Positions 1 through 8,094 are shown, numbered from the stretch's first letter. The stretch: 24,836 nt of DNA from Candidatus Marinamargulisbacteria bacterium SCGC AG-343-D04 (GCA_003265885.1 QFBQ01000023.1:1-24836), one strand, 5' to 3'. Made by a program: numbers and translations. The notes: generated from the letters alone by a model not told the origin.

Positions 1-532
1 ATCGCCATCCCTTTCCATCAATAACTTGCTCATTTGCAAGCACCGTTTTATCTACTGGATCCCAATTAACCCATCCCTTTTTTCTATAAATCAACCCTTT
101 CTTATACATCTGAATAAAAAGCCACTGATTCCATTTATAATAATCTGAAGAATAGGTTGAAAGTGTTCTATTCCAATCGTAACTTAAGCCTAGACGCTTC
201 AGCTGAGTAATCATGTGGTCAATATTTTTTTTCGTCCACTCTTGAGGATTTATTCCATGCTTAATCGCTGCATTTTCAGCTGGAAGCCCAAAACTATCAA
301 AGCCCATCGGATATAATACATCAAATCCATTCATCCGTTTAAATCGTGCTAAAGCATCCCCAATTACATAGTTTCTAACATGTCCCATATGTAAAGACCC
401 TGATGGATAAGGAAACATTTCCAACACATAAAACTTTTCTTTTTTCTGAGTTTCAGAGACCTCATATAAATGAAGATCTTCCCACTGTTTAATACAGTTT
501 TCCTCAAAATCCAACGGCTTATAATCTATCAT
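1..532 (-). CDS. leuS: Leucyl-tRNA synthetase, N-terminal part (runs off the window)
   Basis: Class I aminoacyl-tRNA synthetase that charges tRNA-Leu in the cytoplasm. About 177 N-terminal residues are present, starting MIDYKPLDFEENCIKQW. The class I nucleotide-binding signature is clear: MFPYPSGSLHMGHVRNY near residues 39-55, with the HIGH-type motif as HMGH. The following stretch (DALARFKRMNGFDVLYPMGF, then DSFGLPAENAAIKHGINP) is typical of LeuS. The ATG at 530-532 was chosen because GGAG lies about 10 bases upstream and the family start aligns there. The rest, including the editing domain and KMSKS loop, lies left of base 1. It is divergent from nadB. Identification is firm. Confidence 0.95.
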   Translation of the reverse strand, partial: MIDYKPLDFEENCIKQWEDLHLYEVSETQKKEKFYVLEMFPYPSGSLHMGHVRNYVIGDALARFKRMNGFDVLYPMGFDSFGLPAENAAIKHGINPQEWTKKNIDHMITQLKRLGLSYDWNRTLSTYSSDYYKWNQWLFIQMYKKGLIYRKKGWVNWDPVDKTVLANEQVIDGKGWR

Positions 533-592
533 GATGCTCTAACTCCACATTAACTATTAATAAAAAACTTTAAAAAGTAAATATTCACATGT

Positions 593-622
593 ATTGTAAT
601 AAAAACTAAAGTAATATAGCAA
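593..622 (-). promoter_or_regulatory. Candidate leuS promoter in the leuS/nadB divergent region
   Basis: On the minus strand, TTGCTA (617-622) and TACAAT (593-598) are separated by 18 bases, reading toward leuS. Matches to the sigma70-type consensus are 4/6 and 5/6. The transcript would have a leader of roughly 55 bases containing GGAG before the leuS ATG. A nadB promoter must overlap this region; TTTAAA (569-574) with TATTGT (592-597) is possible but weak. Confidence 0.35.
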
Positions 623-630
623 CAACTAAG

Positions 631-2121
631 ATGACTAAAGCAGAAATAAAATCAACAGATATACTCATTATCGGCACAGGAATTGCAGGACTTGTTGCTG
701 CTATAGAGGCATCCAAGCACTATAACGTTACACTCATAACCAAGACCATATTAAAAGAAAGCAATACCTATTACGCTCAAGGAGGAATTGCAGCCGCCAT
801 AAGCAAACAAGATAGCCCAAAAAAACATTACGAAGATACTCTAAATGCTGGACACGGCCACTGCAATAAAAAAGCTGTTGAACTCTTAACCAAAAATGCC
901 TCAAAAGCTATCCAGCATCTACTCAACAATGGGGTTCAATTCAATCAGAAAAACAATGAATTACACCTATCAAAAGAGGGCGCTCATCAAGAAGCTCGCA
1001 TATTAAACGATAAAGACAGAACTGGAAAAAGTATAATTCATGCATTATTACAAAAAATCAGATCTATAAAAAACATTTCAATAAAAGAAAACACCTTTAC
1101 TCATTCACTCATAGTCGATAAAAATGGCTGTCACGGGGCTGTATTAATCTCTAATAACGCCCCCCTAATCTGCCATGCAAGTCACACTATTTTAGCAACA
1201 GGAGGAAGTGGTCAAATCTTTAAATATACGTCAAACCCTGAAATAGCCACTGGAGATGGGCTAGCCCTCGCAAAAAAAGCCGGTTGCACGTTAACAGACT
1301 GTGAATTCATACAATTTCACCCTACTACATTCCCCCTTAATAACAGCACTAGTGTATTTTTACTTTCAGAAACATTAAGAGGCGAAGGAGCAACACTTAT
1401 CAATCAAGACAATATCCCCATAATGGACAGTATTCACCCGTTACGATCATTAGCTCCCAGAGATATAGTATCTAAAGAAGTATATCGACAACTATCTCTC
1501 AATCAAAACATATTTTTAGATTGTAGATCTATTCCTCATATACAAGAAACATTTCCCAATATTTTCCAAACACTGAAAAAAAACAACATAGATCTACAAA
1601 CATCTCCTTGCCCAATTACCCCCGCAGCTCATTATTTTATGGGTGGCGTTAAAACTAATCTTCATGGAAAAACAAACATAGATCATTTATATGCCATTGG
1701 CGAAGTAGCCTGTACTGGAGTCCATGGGGCAAACCGCCTAGCCTCCAACTCATTACTAGAAGGCGTTGTTTTTGCATTAAATACCATCTCAGATATTCGC
1801 AATAAAACATCCCCCTCCCACACCCTACCAAAACATATCCCCCTTCCCGATAAGCAAACAAAACAACAGCTCTCCCAAACATTTAAAAACAATATTCAAG
1901 AAATAATGTGGAAAAACTGCGGCATTATCAGAGAAAAAAACCAAGTTATCAACGCTCAAAAAGAGCTAAACACCCTCATTAAACAAACACATACAAACAC
2001 TTGCAATATATTTGATTTAGAATGCCACAATCTACTTATGGTAGGATCAGAAATATGCAAAGCAATTCTAAAGAGACCGATATCTTTAGGCTCTCACCAA
2101 ATCAGAAGAAACGCTACTTAG
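631..2121 (+). CDS. nadB: L-aspartate oxidase
   Basis: FAD-dependent oxidation of L-aspartate to iminoaspartate, the first step of de novo NAD synthesis in the cytoplasm; the product goes to quinolinate synthase NadA. The N-terminus has the FAD-binding Rossmann motif (GTGIAGL, about residues 16-22). Next come YYAQGGIAAAI, FIQFHPTTF, SETLRGEGATLIN, LAPRDIVSKEV and, near residue 360, CTGVHGANRLASNSLLEG, which favours NadB over succinate dehydrogenase/fumarate reductase flavoproteins. At 496 aa it is somewhat shorter than the roughly 540-aa E. coli enzyme but complete. No Shine-Dalgarno precedes the ATG. nadA and nadC are not adjacent. Its 3' end overlaps the convergent gene by 8 bases. Confidence 0.93.
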   Translation: MTKAEIKSTDILIIGTGIAGLVAAIEASKHYNVTLITKTILKESNTYYAQGGIAAAISKQDSPKKHYEDTLNAGHGHCNKKAVELLTKNASKAIQHLLNNGVQFNQKNNELHLSKEGAHQEARILNDKDRTGKSIIHALLQKIRSIKNISIKENTFTHSLIVDKNGCHGAVLISNNAPLICHASHTILATGGSGQIFKYTSNPEIATGDGLALAKKAGCTLTDCEFIQFHPTTFPLNNSTSVFLLSETLRGEGATLINQDNIPIMDSIHPLRSLAPRDIVSKEVYRQLSLNQNIFLDCRSIPHIQETFPNIFQTLKKNNIDLQTSPCPITPAAHYFMGGVKTNLHGKTNIDHLYAIGEVACTGVHGANRLASNSLLEGVVFALNTISDIRNKTSPSHTLPKHIPLPDKQTKQQLSQTFKNNIQEIMWKNCGIIREKNQVINAQKELNTLIKQTHTNTCNIFDLECHNLLMVGSEICKAILKRPISLGSHQIRRNAT

Positions 2122-2548
2122 TTCCTTCCAAAAGACTAATTTCTGTTTCCCAAACTTCGTTTAATGTAGAAATCATATCATCATAGAGTAATCTTTCTTT
2201 CAACACGTCTATTAATAACGTTTCATGTTCAACAAAGGTATCAAGATCATCATACTTCTCTACAACATAATCCAAAATTTCAGCCATACCCAAATGTTTA
2301 CGGGGTTTAATTCCATGACGAAGAATACTAATAAAAACACTTGGATCTATATCAGGATATGTGGACATATTCATTGAAAAAGAATCAAAAAAATCAATAT
2401 CATTTTTCGAATCTGCAACAAAATCTGGGTACTTTTGGTAGAAAGAATCGACAATAGATATTAAATCTAATCTCTGCTTAATAGATAAATCTCTTATTTT
2501 CTTCACAGTATTAGATAAAGATAATATGATGCTCTTAGTACTATTCAT
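2114..2548 (-). CDS. Unknown 144-aa soluble protein
   Basis: I do not recognise this family. The product is 144 aa, acidic, with no signal peptide or membrane segment. It looks mostly alpha-helical, with charged stretches such as VKKIRDLSIKQRLDLISIVD and ILDYVVEKYDDLDTFVEHE. A good Shine-Dalgarno (AGGAG, 6 bases before the ATG) supports both the reading frame and the start. It follows the membrane-protein gene on the same strand after a 62-base gap, so it may be the last gene of an aroE-led transcript. Its stop codon lies inside the end of nadB on the other strand (8-base convergent overlap). Confidence 0.7.
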   Translation of the reverse strand: MNSTKSIILSLSNTVKKIRDLSIKQRLDLISIVDSFYQKYPDFVADSKNDIDFFDSFSMNMSTYPDIDPSVFISILRHGIKPRKHLGMAEILDYVVEKYDDLDTFVEHETLLIDVLKERLLYDDMISTLNEVWETEISLLEGTK

Positions 2549-2610
2549 AAGTGACTCCTAACTACTTTCTCTAGTAAACAGTGTAGCATATATATATAAA
2601 AAGATAAAAA

Positions 2611-3363
2611 TTAGTGATCAGGCACCTTTACAAGATCTCTAGATTCCATAAAATTATCTTTAAAATAAACATAACTAAATACAGTAATAAATGTAAAAGC
2701 ACACCCATTAAGTACAGACATAAGTAGATGTTTAACCAACAGATCAGATGTAATAATAGGCAAGAATAAGAGTTGGACAAAAAACACAGGCATAATATAC
2801 AAAAACCACCTTAAACAAACAAAAAAATGTGAAAAACAAGACTTAAATGAACACACAAAGCTTTCCCAGGCAGTCATATTTTTCACCACTTTAAAAATAA
2901 AAATAGTATTTAAAATAGCTTGAACAGGAACCAAACTATACATTAAAAAAGGAAGTGCTATCAATTGCACAAGGGGCATCCCCTCTAACGCCACATCCTC
3001 ACTACCAAAAACATTATAGCCATTAGAAAATAAAAAGTATAATAGCAACAAAAGAAAGTTCCCAAACAAAGAACACAAAAAAAGAGAAAACACGCTTTCT
3101 TTAAACGAATTAAAGGCAGATCTCAATGACACCACATCTTTGGTCAATTCATGAACAAGGAAAACAAGCCCTCCATAAACAAGATATTGAACAATATGCT
3201 GAAACATAAATAAAAAATCAAGTTGAAACATACCTTCTTGTCCTGAATAACGATACAAGGCTATAACATCATAAAGAATATAAAATACAATAAAAGGAAC
3301 CCACACTAAATTCTCTTTTCTTAAAAGCCCCACTGTTGTTTTATAATAATCAATCATCCTCAT
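2611..3363 (-). CDS. Unknown multi-pass membrane protein (about 6 TM)
   Basis: A 250-aa hydrophobic protein with about six predicted membrane segments, roughly at residues 17-37, 54-75, 90-112, 128-158, 177-205 and 213-233, joined by short loops. Positions are by eye. The C-terminal tail (YFKDNFMESRDLVKVPDH) is charged. No catalytic motif is visible, and I cannot assign a function or transport role. The start is supported by AGGTG five bases before the ATG. The gene begins about 30 bases after the aroE stop on the same strand, so it is likely cotranscribed with aroE, though nothing links it to shikimate chemistry. Confidence 0.7.
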   Translation of the reverse strand: MRMIDYYKTTVGLLRKENLVWVPFIVFYILYDVIALYRYSGQEGMFQLDFLFMFQHIVQYLVYGGLVFLVHELTKDVVSLRSAFNSFKESVFSLFLCSLFGNFLLLLLYFLFSNGYNVFGSEDVALEGMPLVQLIALPFLMYSLVPVQAILNTIFIFKVVKNMTAWESFVCSFKSCFSHFFVCLRWFLYIMPVFFVQLLFLPIITSDLLVKHLLMSVLNGCAFTFITVFSYVYFKDNFMESRDLVKVPDH

Positions 3364-3393
3364 ATGAACACCTATGTACCTTCTAAATCTTAT

Positions 3394-4239
3394 TTAACCC
3401 TGAGATAACTGTTGAAGCATAACAGCATAATCGGCATCTGTGCCTGTAAATAATGTATACGCATACATCGCTTGAGCTACTAACATATGAACACCATTAA
3501 TCGTTTTGGCCCCAGCCTCTTCTGCTAAGGTTAAAAATCGTGTTTTTCTAGGCTTATATATCACATCATAACAAATCTTATCTGAGGAAACCCATTTAAA
3601 ATCGTTTAATGGACATTCCTCTAAAATCATTCCTACAGACGTTGTTTGAATAATTAGGTCAGCTCCTTCCAAAGCCACAAAAGAATCATCTGAATTCAAC
3701 TGAAAGGCCTCTATAGAACAATCCGACTGATCACTTAAAACATCTCCCAACTGCTGTGCCTTTGTTAATGTTCTATTAATAATACTGAGTTTAGATATAC
3801 CCTGTGAGGCACACACTAACGATAAAGCTTTTGCTGTTCCTCCAGAACCCAGTATACAGACATGTTTATCTCGCAAATCAAAGCCATATTGTTCTTTTAA
3901 GGTAAATAAAAATCCACGTCCATCCGTATTATATCCAATTAATCGCCCCTTCTCATTGATAACCGTATTAACAGCGCCAACTTGAAGAGCCGACTCATCC
4001 ACCTCATCTAAACATTGTAGAATAGATTCTTTATGAGGAACCGTAACATTAAACCCTCGAACATTCATAGATTTCAAGGCTTGAACAGTCTCTTGAAGTT
4101 TCTCTGGTTTCACATGAAAAGGTAGATACACCATATCAATTTCATGAAGAGACAACATTGCATTATGAATAAGAGGAGAATCAGAATGAGAAATAGGATC
4201 CCCAATAACACCTAACAATTGAGTACTCCCAGTAATCAT
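3394..4239 (-). CDS. aroE: Shikimate dehydrogenase (NADP+)
   Basis: Reduces 3-dehydroshikimate to shikimate with NADPH in the aromatic amino-acid (chorismate) pathway. Family motifs are in order: GDPISHSDSP (13-22, shikimate contact), NVTVPHK (64-70, with catalytic-type Lys70), NTDGRGF (104-110, Asp partner of the lysine) and the NADP-binding GSGGTAKAL (131-139). The C-terminal GVHMLVAQA segment is also typical. Length is 281 aa, normal for AroE. It is probably the first gene of a minus-strand unit with the membrane protein and the 144-aa protein. There is no Shine-Dalgarno; instead an extended -10 box ends 6 bases before the ATG, which suggests a leaderless mRNA. Confidence 0.95.
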   Translation of the reverse strand: MITGSTQLLGVIGDPISHSDSPLIHNAMLSLHEIDMVYLPFHVKPEKLQETVQALKSMNVRGFNVTVPHKESILQCLDEVDESALQVGAVNTVINEKGRLIGYNTDGRGFLFTLKEQYGFDLRDKHVCILGSGGTAKALSLVCASQGISKLSIINRTLTKAQQLGDVLSDQSDCSIEAFQLNSDDSFVALEGADLIIQTTSVGMILEECPLNDFKWVSSDKICYDVIYKPRKTRFLTLAEEAGAKTINGVHMLVAQAMYAYTLFTGTDADYAVMLQQLSQG

Positions 4240-4245
4240 TGAAAA

Positions 4246-4254
4246 ATTGTACCA
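4246..4254 (-). promoter_or_regulatory. Extended -10 promoter of aroE (leaderless type)
   Basis: The minus strand reads TGgTACAAT, an extended -10 with 5/6 match to TATAAT. Six bases separate it from the aroE ATG (4237-4239), so transcription would start at or next to the A of ATG. No good -35 is seen at 16-18 bases, as is usual for extended -10 promoters. Confidence 0.5.
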
Positions 4255-4299
4255 TGCTTCACAAAAGTGATGAATTAAAAATTTAAGAAAAAAATAAAA

Positions 4300-4557
4300 T
4301 TAAGCATTAATAAATAGCTTAATTCGAAAAGATGTTTCTGTTTCTTTTAAAGATCTTAAAAACAAATCTCCATCAGTAAGTTCAAACAAAGTCCCATCTT
4401 CACTTAAAACTTTATAATTAGATCGATAATCAGAAGAAACAACAGACGTAAAATCATGTTCTTTATAAGCACCACCAGAATCAACATCAAGTGATAATCC
4501 AAAAGAAGCTAAAACCTGAGATATATCTTTTAAATTGTTTGTATATTGATTCTTCAT
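4300..4557 (-). CDS. Unknown 85-aa protein
   Basis: A short protein I do not recognise. The N-terminal half is polar (KNQYTNNLKDISQVLASFG, then a Gly/Ser stretch). The C-terminal half looks beta-rich, alternating polar and hydrophobic residues (SEDGTLFELTDGDLFLRSL). It has no signal peptide, membrane segment or cysteines. GGGGGA six bases before the ATG acts as a ribosome binding site and supports the start. It lies between aroE and the divergent purB. AT-rich TATATA/TATAAA sequence about 50 bases upstream could supply a promoter. It is probably real, given the binding site and ordinary composition. Confidence 0.55.
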   Translation of the reverse strand: MKNQYTNNLKDISQVLASFGLSLDVDSGGAYKEHDFTSVVSSDYRSNYKVLSEDGTLFELTDGDLFLRSLKETETSFRIKLFINA

Positions 4558-4668
4558 ATTAGATCCCCCAAAATTATTTTTTAATTAATACCTTTATATA
4601 GTTATCGTATGAAAATGAAAAAAAATTTCACTTTTTTTTTCTTCATCCTAATCTCTTCAAAGAATTTA

Positions 4669-4697
4669 TTGAGCAAATATAAGCATTTTGATACAAT
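4669..4697 (+). promoter_or_regulatory. purB promoter (leaderless type)
   Basis: TTGAGC (4669-4674) and TACAAT (4692-4697) are exactly 17 bases apart, with 4/6 and 5/6 matches to consensus. Only 6 bases lie between the -10 box and the purB ATG at 4704, so the predicted +1 coincides with the start codon. No Shine-Dalgarno is present. Confidence 0.6.
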
Positions 4698-4703
4698 CAT
4701 CAC

Positions 4704-5996
4704 ATGATTGAACGTTATTCACGAAAAGAGCTTTCGGAAGTATGGACACTAAAAACAAAGTTTCAAAAATGGCTTGATATTGAATTAGCTGCATGCGAAG
4801 CACATGTCATATTAGGAAATATATCAAAAAAAGACTGCGATCACATAAAGAAAACTGCAGCATTTGACGTTAAACGAATCAATGAAATCGAAAACGAAAT
4901 ACACCATGATGTCATAGCTTTTTTAACCTGTGTTGCTGAAAATGTAGGCCCAGAATCCCGATTTATTCACCTTGGACTAACCTCCTCTGATGTCGTTGAT
5001 ACAGGCTTTAGTCTTCAAATACAAGAAGCAGGCCGATTGTTATTGAAAGAAATAGATACGCTTCTAGACATAACAAAAAAACAAGCTCATTCACATCAAT
5101 ACACATTAATGATGGGTCGAACACACGGCGTTCATGCAGAACCCACCACCTTAGGTCTAAAACTCACAGTTTGGTATGAGGAATTAAAAAGAAACAAAAA
5201 ACGTCTTCAAAACTCGTTAGATCAATTAAATGTAGGAAAAATATCTGGAGCAGTTGGAAATTATGTACATATGCCTCCTAAGCTTGAAAAACTGGTATGT
5301 AATCAGCTCAATATAGAGGCTTCCTCTGCATCGACTCAAACCTTACAACGAGATAGACATGCAGACTTCATGACCACTTTAGCCGTTATTGCAGGCACCT
5401 TAGAAAAAATGGCGGTAGAAATCAGAGGTCTTCAAAAAACTGAATTCAACGAAATTCAAGAACCTTTTTCTTCAAAACAAAAAGGGTCATCTGCAATGCC
5501 TCATAAACGAAACCCCATTATTTGTGAAAGAATTACAGGTCTAGCTCGGACCATTAGAGGATATACTCTGACAGCTCTTGAAAACCAAGCATTATGGCAC
5601 GAGAGAGACATTTCTCACTCCTCTGCTGAAAGAGTCATCTTCCCAGACGCTACAATAGGACTAGATTATATGTTAGGTCTTATGCAAAAAGTTTTATCAG
5701 GCATGGTAGTAAACAAAAAACAAATGCAACGGAATATAGAAAAATCTTACAATGTGTTTTTCTCACAAAAGCTATTAATTAAAATGGTAGAAAAAGGACT
5801 CTCACGTGAGGAATCATACCGAATCGTCCAAAAAAATGCACTCGCTGCATTTGATGAACACATAAATTTCGACATAAAAATATCAAAAGACAACCAGATT
5901 TCCTCATTATTTTCTCAAACTGAACTAGACGAACTATTTAGTTATGATCAATATACAACGCATATAGGTGAAATTTTCAAAAGAGTATACACCTAA
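4704..5996 (+). CDS. purB: Adenylosuccinate lyase
   Basis: Cleaves SAICAR to AICAR and adenylosuccinate to AMP, releasing fumarate; cytoplasmic purine synthesis. The fumarase/aspartase superfamily signature SSAMPHKRNP is at residues 262-271 and contains the flexible catalytic-loop serine. HLGLTSSDVVDT (near 88-100) and MGRTHGVHAEPTT (near 137-149, catalytic His region) are also present. Length is 430 aa, matching the short PurB type (B. subtilis, Thermotoga) rather than the about 456-aa E. coli form. It is apparently monocistronic: the next gene is convergent after 25 bases, and no clear terminator is seen in between. Confidence 0.96.
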   Translation: MIERYSRKELSEVWTLKTKFQKWLDIELAACEAHVILGNISKKDCDHIKKTAAFDVKRINEIENEIHHDVIAFLTCVAENVGPESRFIHLGLTSSDVVDTGFSLQIQEAGRLLLKEIDTLLDITKKQAHSHQYTLMMGRTHGVHAEPTTLGLKLTVWYEELKRNKKRLQNSLDQLNVGKISGAVGNYVHMPPKLEKLVCNQLNIEASSASTQTLQRDRHADFMTTLAVIAGTLEKMAVEIRGLQKTEFNEIQEPFSSKQKGSSAMPHKRNPIICERITGLARTIRGYTLTALENQALWHERDISHSSAERVIFPDATIGLDYMLGLMQKVLSGMVVNKKQMQRNIEKSYNVFFSQKLLIKMVEKGLSREESYRIVQKNALAAFDEHINFDIKISKDNQISSLFSQTELDELFSYDQYTTHIGEIFKRVYT

Positions 5997-6021
5997 ACTA
6001 GCTTAAATTTTCTTTTTAAAC

Positions 6022-6693
6022 TCATTTTTTATTATATAGATTAAAACGCTTCCCTCTTGCAAACCCTATTAACAAGATATTCGCATCATTAGCCATCTGA
6101 ACCGCCTGAAACGTAGGTGCAGTCCGAGTCAGTATGGCTTTAAAGTGAAAACGACAACACAGTTTCATTAACTGAGAATCACATTTAGCCGATAACAACA
6201 AAATTTTATCATGAAATGTTGATTCATTTTGAACAACAGCTTGACCTAGAACCTTATAAAAAGCATTAGATTGATATAAATCTTCAGCCTTATACAAAAG
6301 TGTTTTATCATCTGCAATAGCCGCACTTTCACTAATAGCTGTTTGTTTAAAAAGAAGTGCTGCCTCCTGAAAAAAAGCTGTCAGTGAAAACACAATCGAA
6401 GAATCAAGCCGGTCAATCGTTGAATGTTTCAAAAAAACAGCTTTTTCTTCACTAGAATTCACTCGAATACTCGAATCCTTAAATGAAAAGCTATCCGAAT
6501 TCATAACAGAATACCCATGGCTTAAAAGGTATCCTAAGCCCAATTCTTTTTCTAATTGGGGCGTATGAACCAAGGTCGTAATAAGGTCGTCATTAAAATA
6601 TAAGGTAGATTCTTTTTCAAGAATTAAATGATCTATTTGTTTTCGCTTCTTTTTATCCGTAACCTTAGTAATATTAACACCCTGAACCCACAT
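6022..6693 (-). CDS. FdhD-like protein lacking the active-site cysteines
   Basis: FdhD proteins pass sulfur from a cysteine desulfurase to the molybdenum cofactor of formate dehydrogenases. The whole fold signature is recognisable: TPQLEKELGLGYLLSHGY (44-61, like TPxDLEELALGFLLSEG), AEDLYQSNAFYKVLG (136-150, like EDVGRHNAxDKVIG) and ILTRTAPTFQAVQMAN with LIGFARGKRFNLY (187-220, very close to the FdhD C-terminus). However, the first cysteine of the protein is Cys171. The CGxCG loop expected near residues 85-92 is therefore absent (VFLKHSTID is found there), and the GGxHxA motif reads AISESA. At 223 aa it is shorter than usual (about 260-280). It starts 8 bases after the stop of the upstream phosphatase gene and is probably cotranscribed. 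Sulfurtransferase activity by the known mechanism is unlikely; a binding or regulatory role is inference. Confidence 0.75.
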   Translation of the reverse strand: MWVQGVNITKVTDKKKRKQIDHLILEKESTLYFNDDLITTLVHTPQLEKELGLGYLLSHGYSVMNSDSFSFKDSSIRVNSSEEKAVFLKHSTIDRLDSSIVFSLTAFFQEAALLFKQTAISESAAIADDKTLLYKAEDLYQSNAFYKVLGQAVVQNESTFHDKILLLSAKCDSQLMKLCCRFHFKAILTRTAPTFQAVQMANDANILLIGFARGKRFNLYNKK

Positions 6694-6701
6694 AAAAACG
6701 C

Positions 6702-7724
6702 TTATTTCACCTCAATAACAATTAATGTCTGATCATCTTTCTGTTCATGACCTTCTCTAAATTTATACAGTTGCTCAAAAACAAGTTCTAATACATAGTC
6801 AATATCTCGATCTTGATTCATCAACGCATTATCAATTAAACGATTAACACCAAATGCCTCTCGATTAGAATTAATCGTTTCAATAATACCATCCGTATAT
6901 AAAAGAATGCGATCTCCAGAAGCAAGTTGATAAACTTTCTCTGTATACACTTCATCCGGATACATCCCCAAAAAAATACCATCCGTACTCAACATTTCAT
7001 AGGAAGAATCTTTATGAATAATAATCCCAGAAGGATGTCCAGCATTAGAATACGTCAGGGTTAAATTATCTAAATTAATATTCCCATAAAACGCTGTAAC
7101 ATGACTAATATGAGACGTCGCAATAAACTTCTGAATATCTATATTAGAACGCTGCATAATAACAGCTGGAGATTTATTATTAAAACCAATCCTTCCAAGA
7201 AGTCCCGACGCAAGAGCCATCACCAATGCAGAAGATACCCCATGTCCAGCAACATCTCCAATAGTAACACCGATCTCATTTTCATGATCATCAACCAACT
7301 CAACAACTCCAGGAATAGTAGACACTTTTGACAATTTATTATACGTTTTATTAACAAATGTATAAAAATCCCCACCTAATGTAGTAGCGGGAACACATCT
7401 TTTGACTATTTTCACTTTATCCGTTTCTGGAGGGTCAATCGCCAACAATGCTTCCTGAACTCTTTTTGCAGTATCCAAATCCAATGCAGGATCATACAAT
7501 TTAGTTCTAGATTGATTTTTATAATAGTGACTCTTTCTTAATTGAAAAAATTGAATTGAAAATAAAAGAAAAAACAAAAGCGTACTTAGAGGAAAAGTCC
7601 AAGAAGGAGCAGACATCATCCAAAACAAAATTTGAAAACTTACAACAAAACACACAAATAAATAAAAACGTATCATCATAACATTCCATTTACCCATAAA
7701 AAAGGAAAGATAATCATACTTCAT
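6702..7724 (-). CDS. Membrane-anchored RsbU/SpoIIE-type PP2C phosphatase
   Basis: A serine phosphatase of the kind that dephosphorylates STAS anti-anti-sigma proteins. Two N-terminal hydrophobic segments (about 19-37 and 44-61) anchor it. A short linker leads to the SpoIIE domain (about 80-340), with metal-binding motifs LGGDFY (116-121), GDVAGHG (156-162), LLYTDGIIE (274-282) and KDDQT (329-333), all intact. At 340 aa it lacks a PAS, GAF or HAMP sensor domain. It is followed by the FdhD-like gene 8 bases later; no STAS or kinase partner lies beside it. The start is uncertain. The first ATG overlaps a TATAAT box, so a start at Met10 (ATG at 7695-7697), which keeps both membrane segments, may be correct. 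Confidence 0.9.
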   Translation of the reverse strand: MKYDYLSFFMGKWNVMMIRFYLFVCFVVSFQILFWMMSAPSWTFPLSTLLFFLLFSIQFFQLRKSHYYKNQSRTKLYDPALDLDTAKRVQEALLAIDPPETDKVKIVKRCVPATTLGGDFYTFVNKTYNKLSKVSTIPGVVELVDDHENEIGVTIGDVAGHGVSSALVMALASGLLGRIGFNNKSPAVIMQRSNIDIQKFIATSHISHVTAFYGNINLDNLTLTYSNAGHPSGIIIHKDSSYEMLSTDGIFLGMYPDEVYTEKVYQLASGDRILLYTDGIIETINSNREAFGVNRLIDNALMNQDRDIDYVLELVFEQLYKFREGHEQKDDQTLIVIEVK

Positions 7725-7731
7725 TATACCA
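7723..7731 (-). promoter_or_regulatory. Extended -10 promoter overlapping the phosphatase start
   Basis: The minus strand reads TGgTATAAT, a perfect -10 with a TG extension. Its last two bases are the A and T of the first ATG of the phosphatase gene. A transcript from here would begin about 7 bases downstream and could not carry that ATG, pointing to Met10 at 7695-7697. Confidence 0.45.
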
Positions 7732-7767
7732 TTGCATCATTTTTGCAGCCATATATTTAACATTAAA

Positions 7768-7796
7768 TTGACGACAACTCATAATTATGAAAAAAT
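7768..7796 (+). promoter_or_regulatory. Possible promoter of the 63-aa gene
   Basis: TTGACG (7768-7773), a 17-base spacer and AAAAAT (7791-7796, 4/6 match), then 6 bases to the ATG at 7803. The geometry matches the leaderless promoters elsewhere in the window, but the -10 is weak and the region is A-rich. Confidence 0.3.
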
Positions 7797-7802
7797 CATC
7801 TT

Positions 7803-7994
7803 ATGCTAAGACCTCTAAACACGAACCCTCTAGATGAGCTAGGGATTAATAGAGAGCATATTATTTCAATTCAAGAAGCCTTTACTCATACCAATAAGAA
7901 AGCCAGTTCAAAACGAGCAAAAAGATTATTTGAACTATTAGAAATACTTAAAAAATTCGACAAAAAAAGAAAACACTTACAATGGGACGAATAA
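7803..7994 (+). CDS. Unknown 63-aa basic helical protein
   Basis: A small protein of no recognised family. The C-terminal half is lysine/arginine-rich and probably one long helix (KASSKRAKRLFELLEILKKF, then DKKRKHLQWDE). The N-terminal part (NPLDELGINREHIISIQEAF) looks helical too. There is no Shine-Dalgarno. It lies alone between the divergent phosphatase gene and the tRNA-Cys/parAB unit. A nucleic-acid-binding or adaptor role would fit the charge but is a guess. It is retained because its composition is coherent and the space is otherwise empty. Confidence 0.45.
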   Translation: MLRPLNTNPLDELGINREHIISIQEAFTHTNKKASSKRAKRLFELLEILKKFDKKRKHLQWDE

Positions 7995-8052
7995 AAAACC
8001 TCATACCCTTGCTTAAATCACTGCTCCCTACACACCTAAACATTATTCTTTA

Positions 8053-8081
8053 TTGAAAACATCTTCATTCTCGCATAAAAT
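8053..8081 (+). promoter_or_regulatory. tRNA-Cys (and probably parAB) promoter
   Basis: TTGAAA (8053-8058, 5/6) and TAAAAT (8076-8081, 5/6) with an exact 17-base spacer. The predicted +1 is near 8088, seven bases before the tRNA 5' end. This is among the best promoters in the window. Confidence 0.65.
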
Positions 8082-8094
8082 AGCTGTATTTTAA

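Noticed and set aside
1655..1892. Minus-strand open frames within nadB
   Set aside because: They lie wholly inside a clear nadB gene, lack ribosome binding sites and have unnatural composition.
5796..5811. CACGTG-centred palindrome in purB as a parS site
   Set aside because: Only 10 of 16 positions match parS, and it is within conserved coding sequence.
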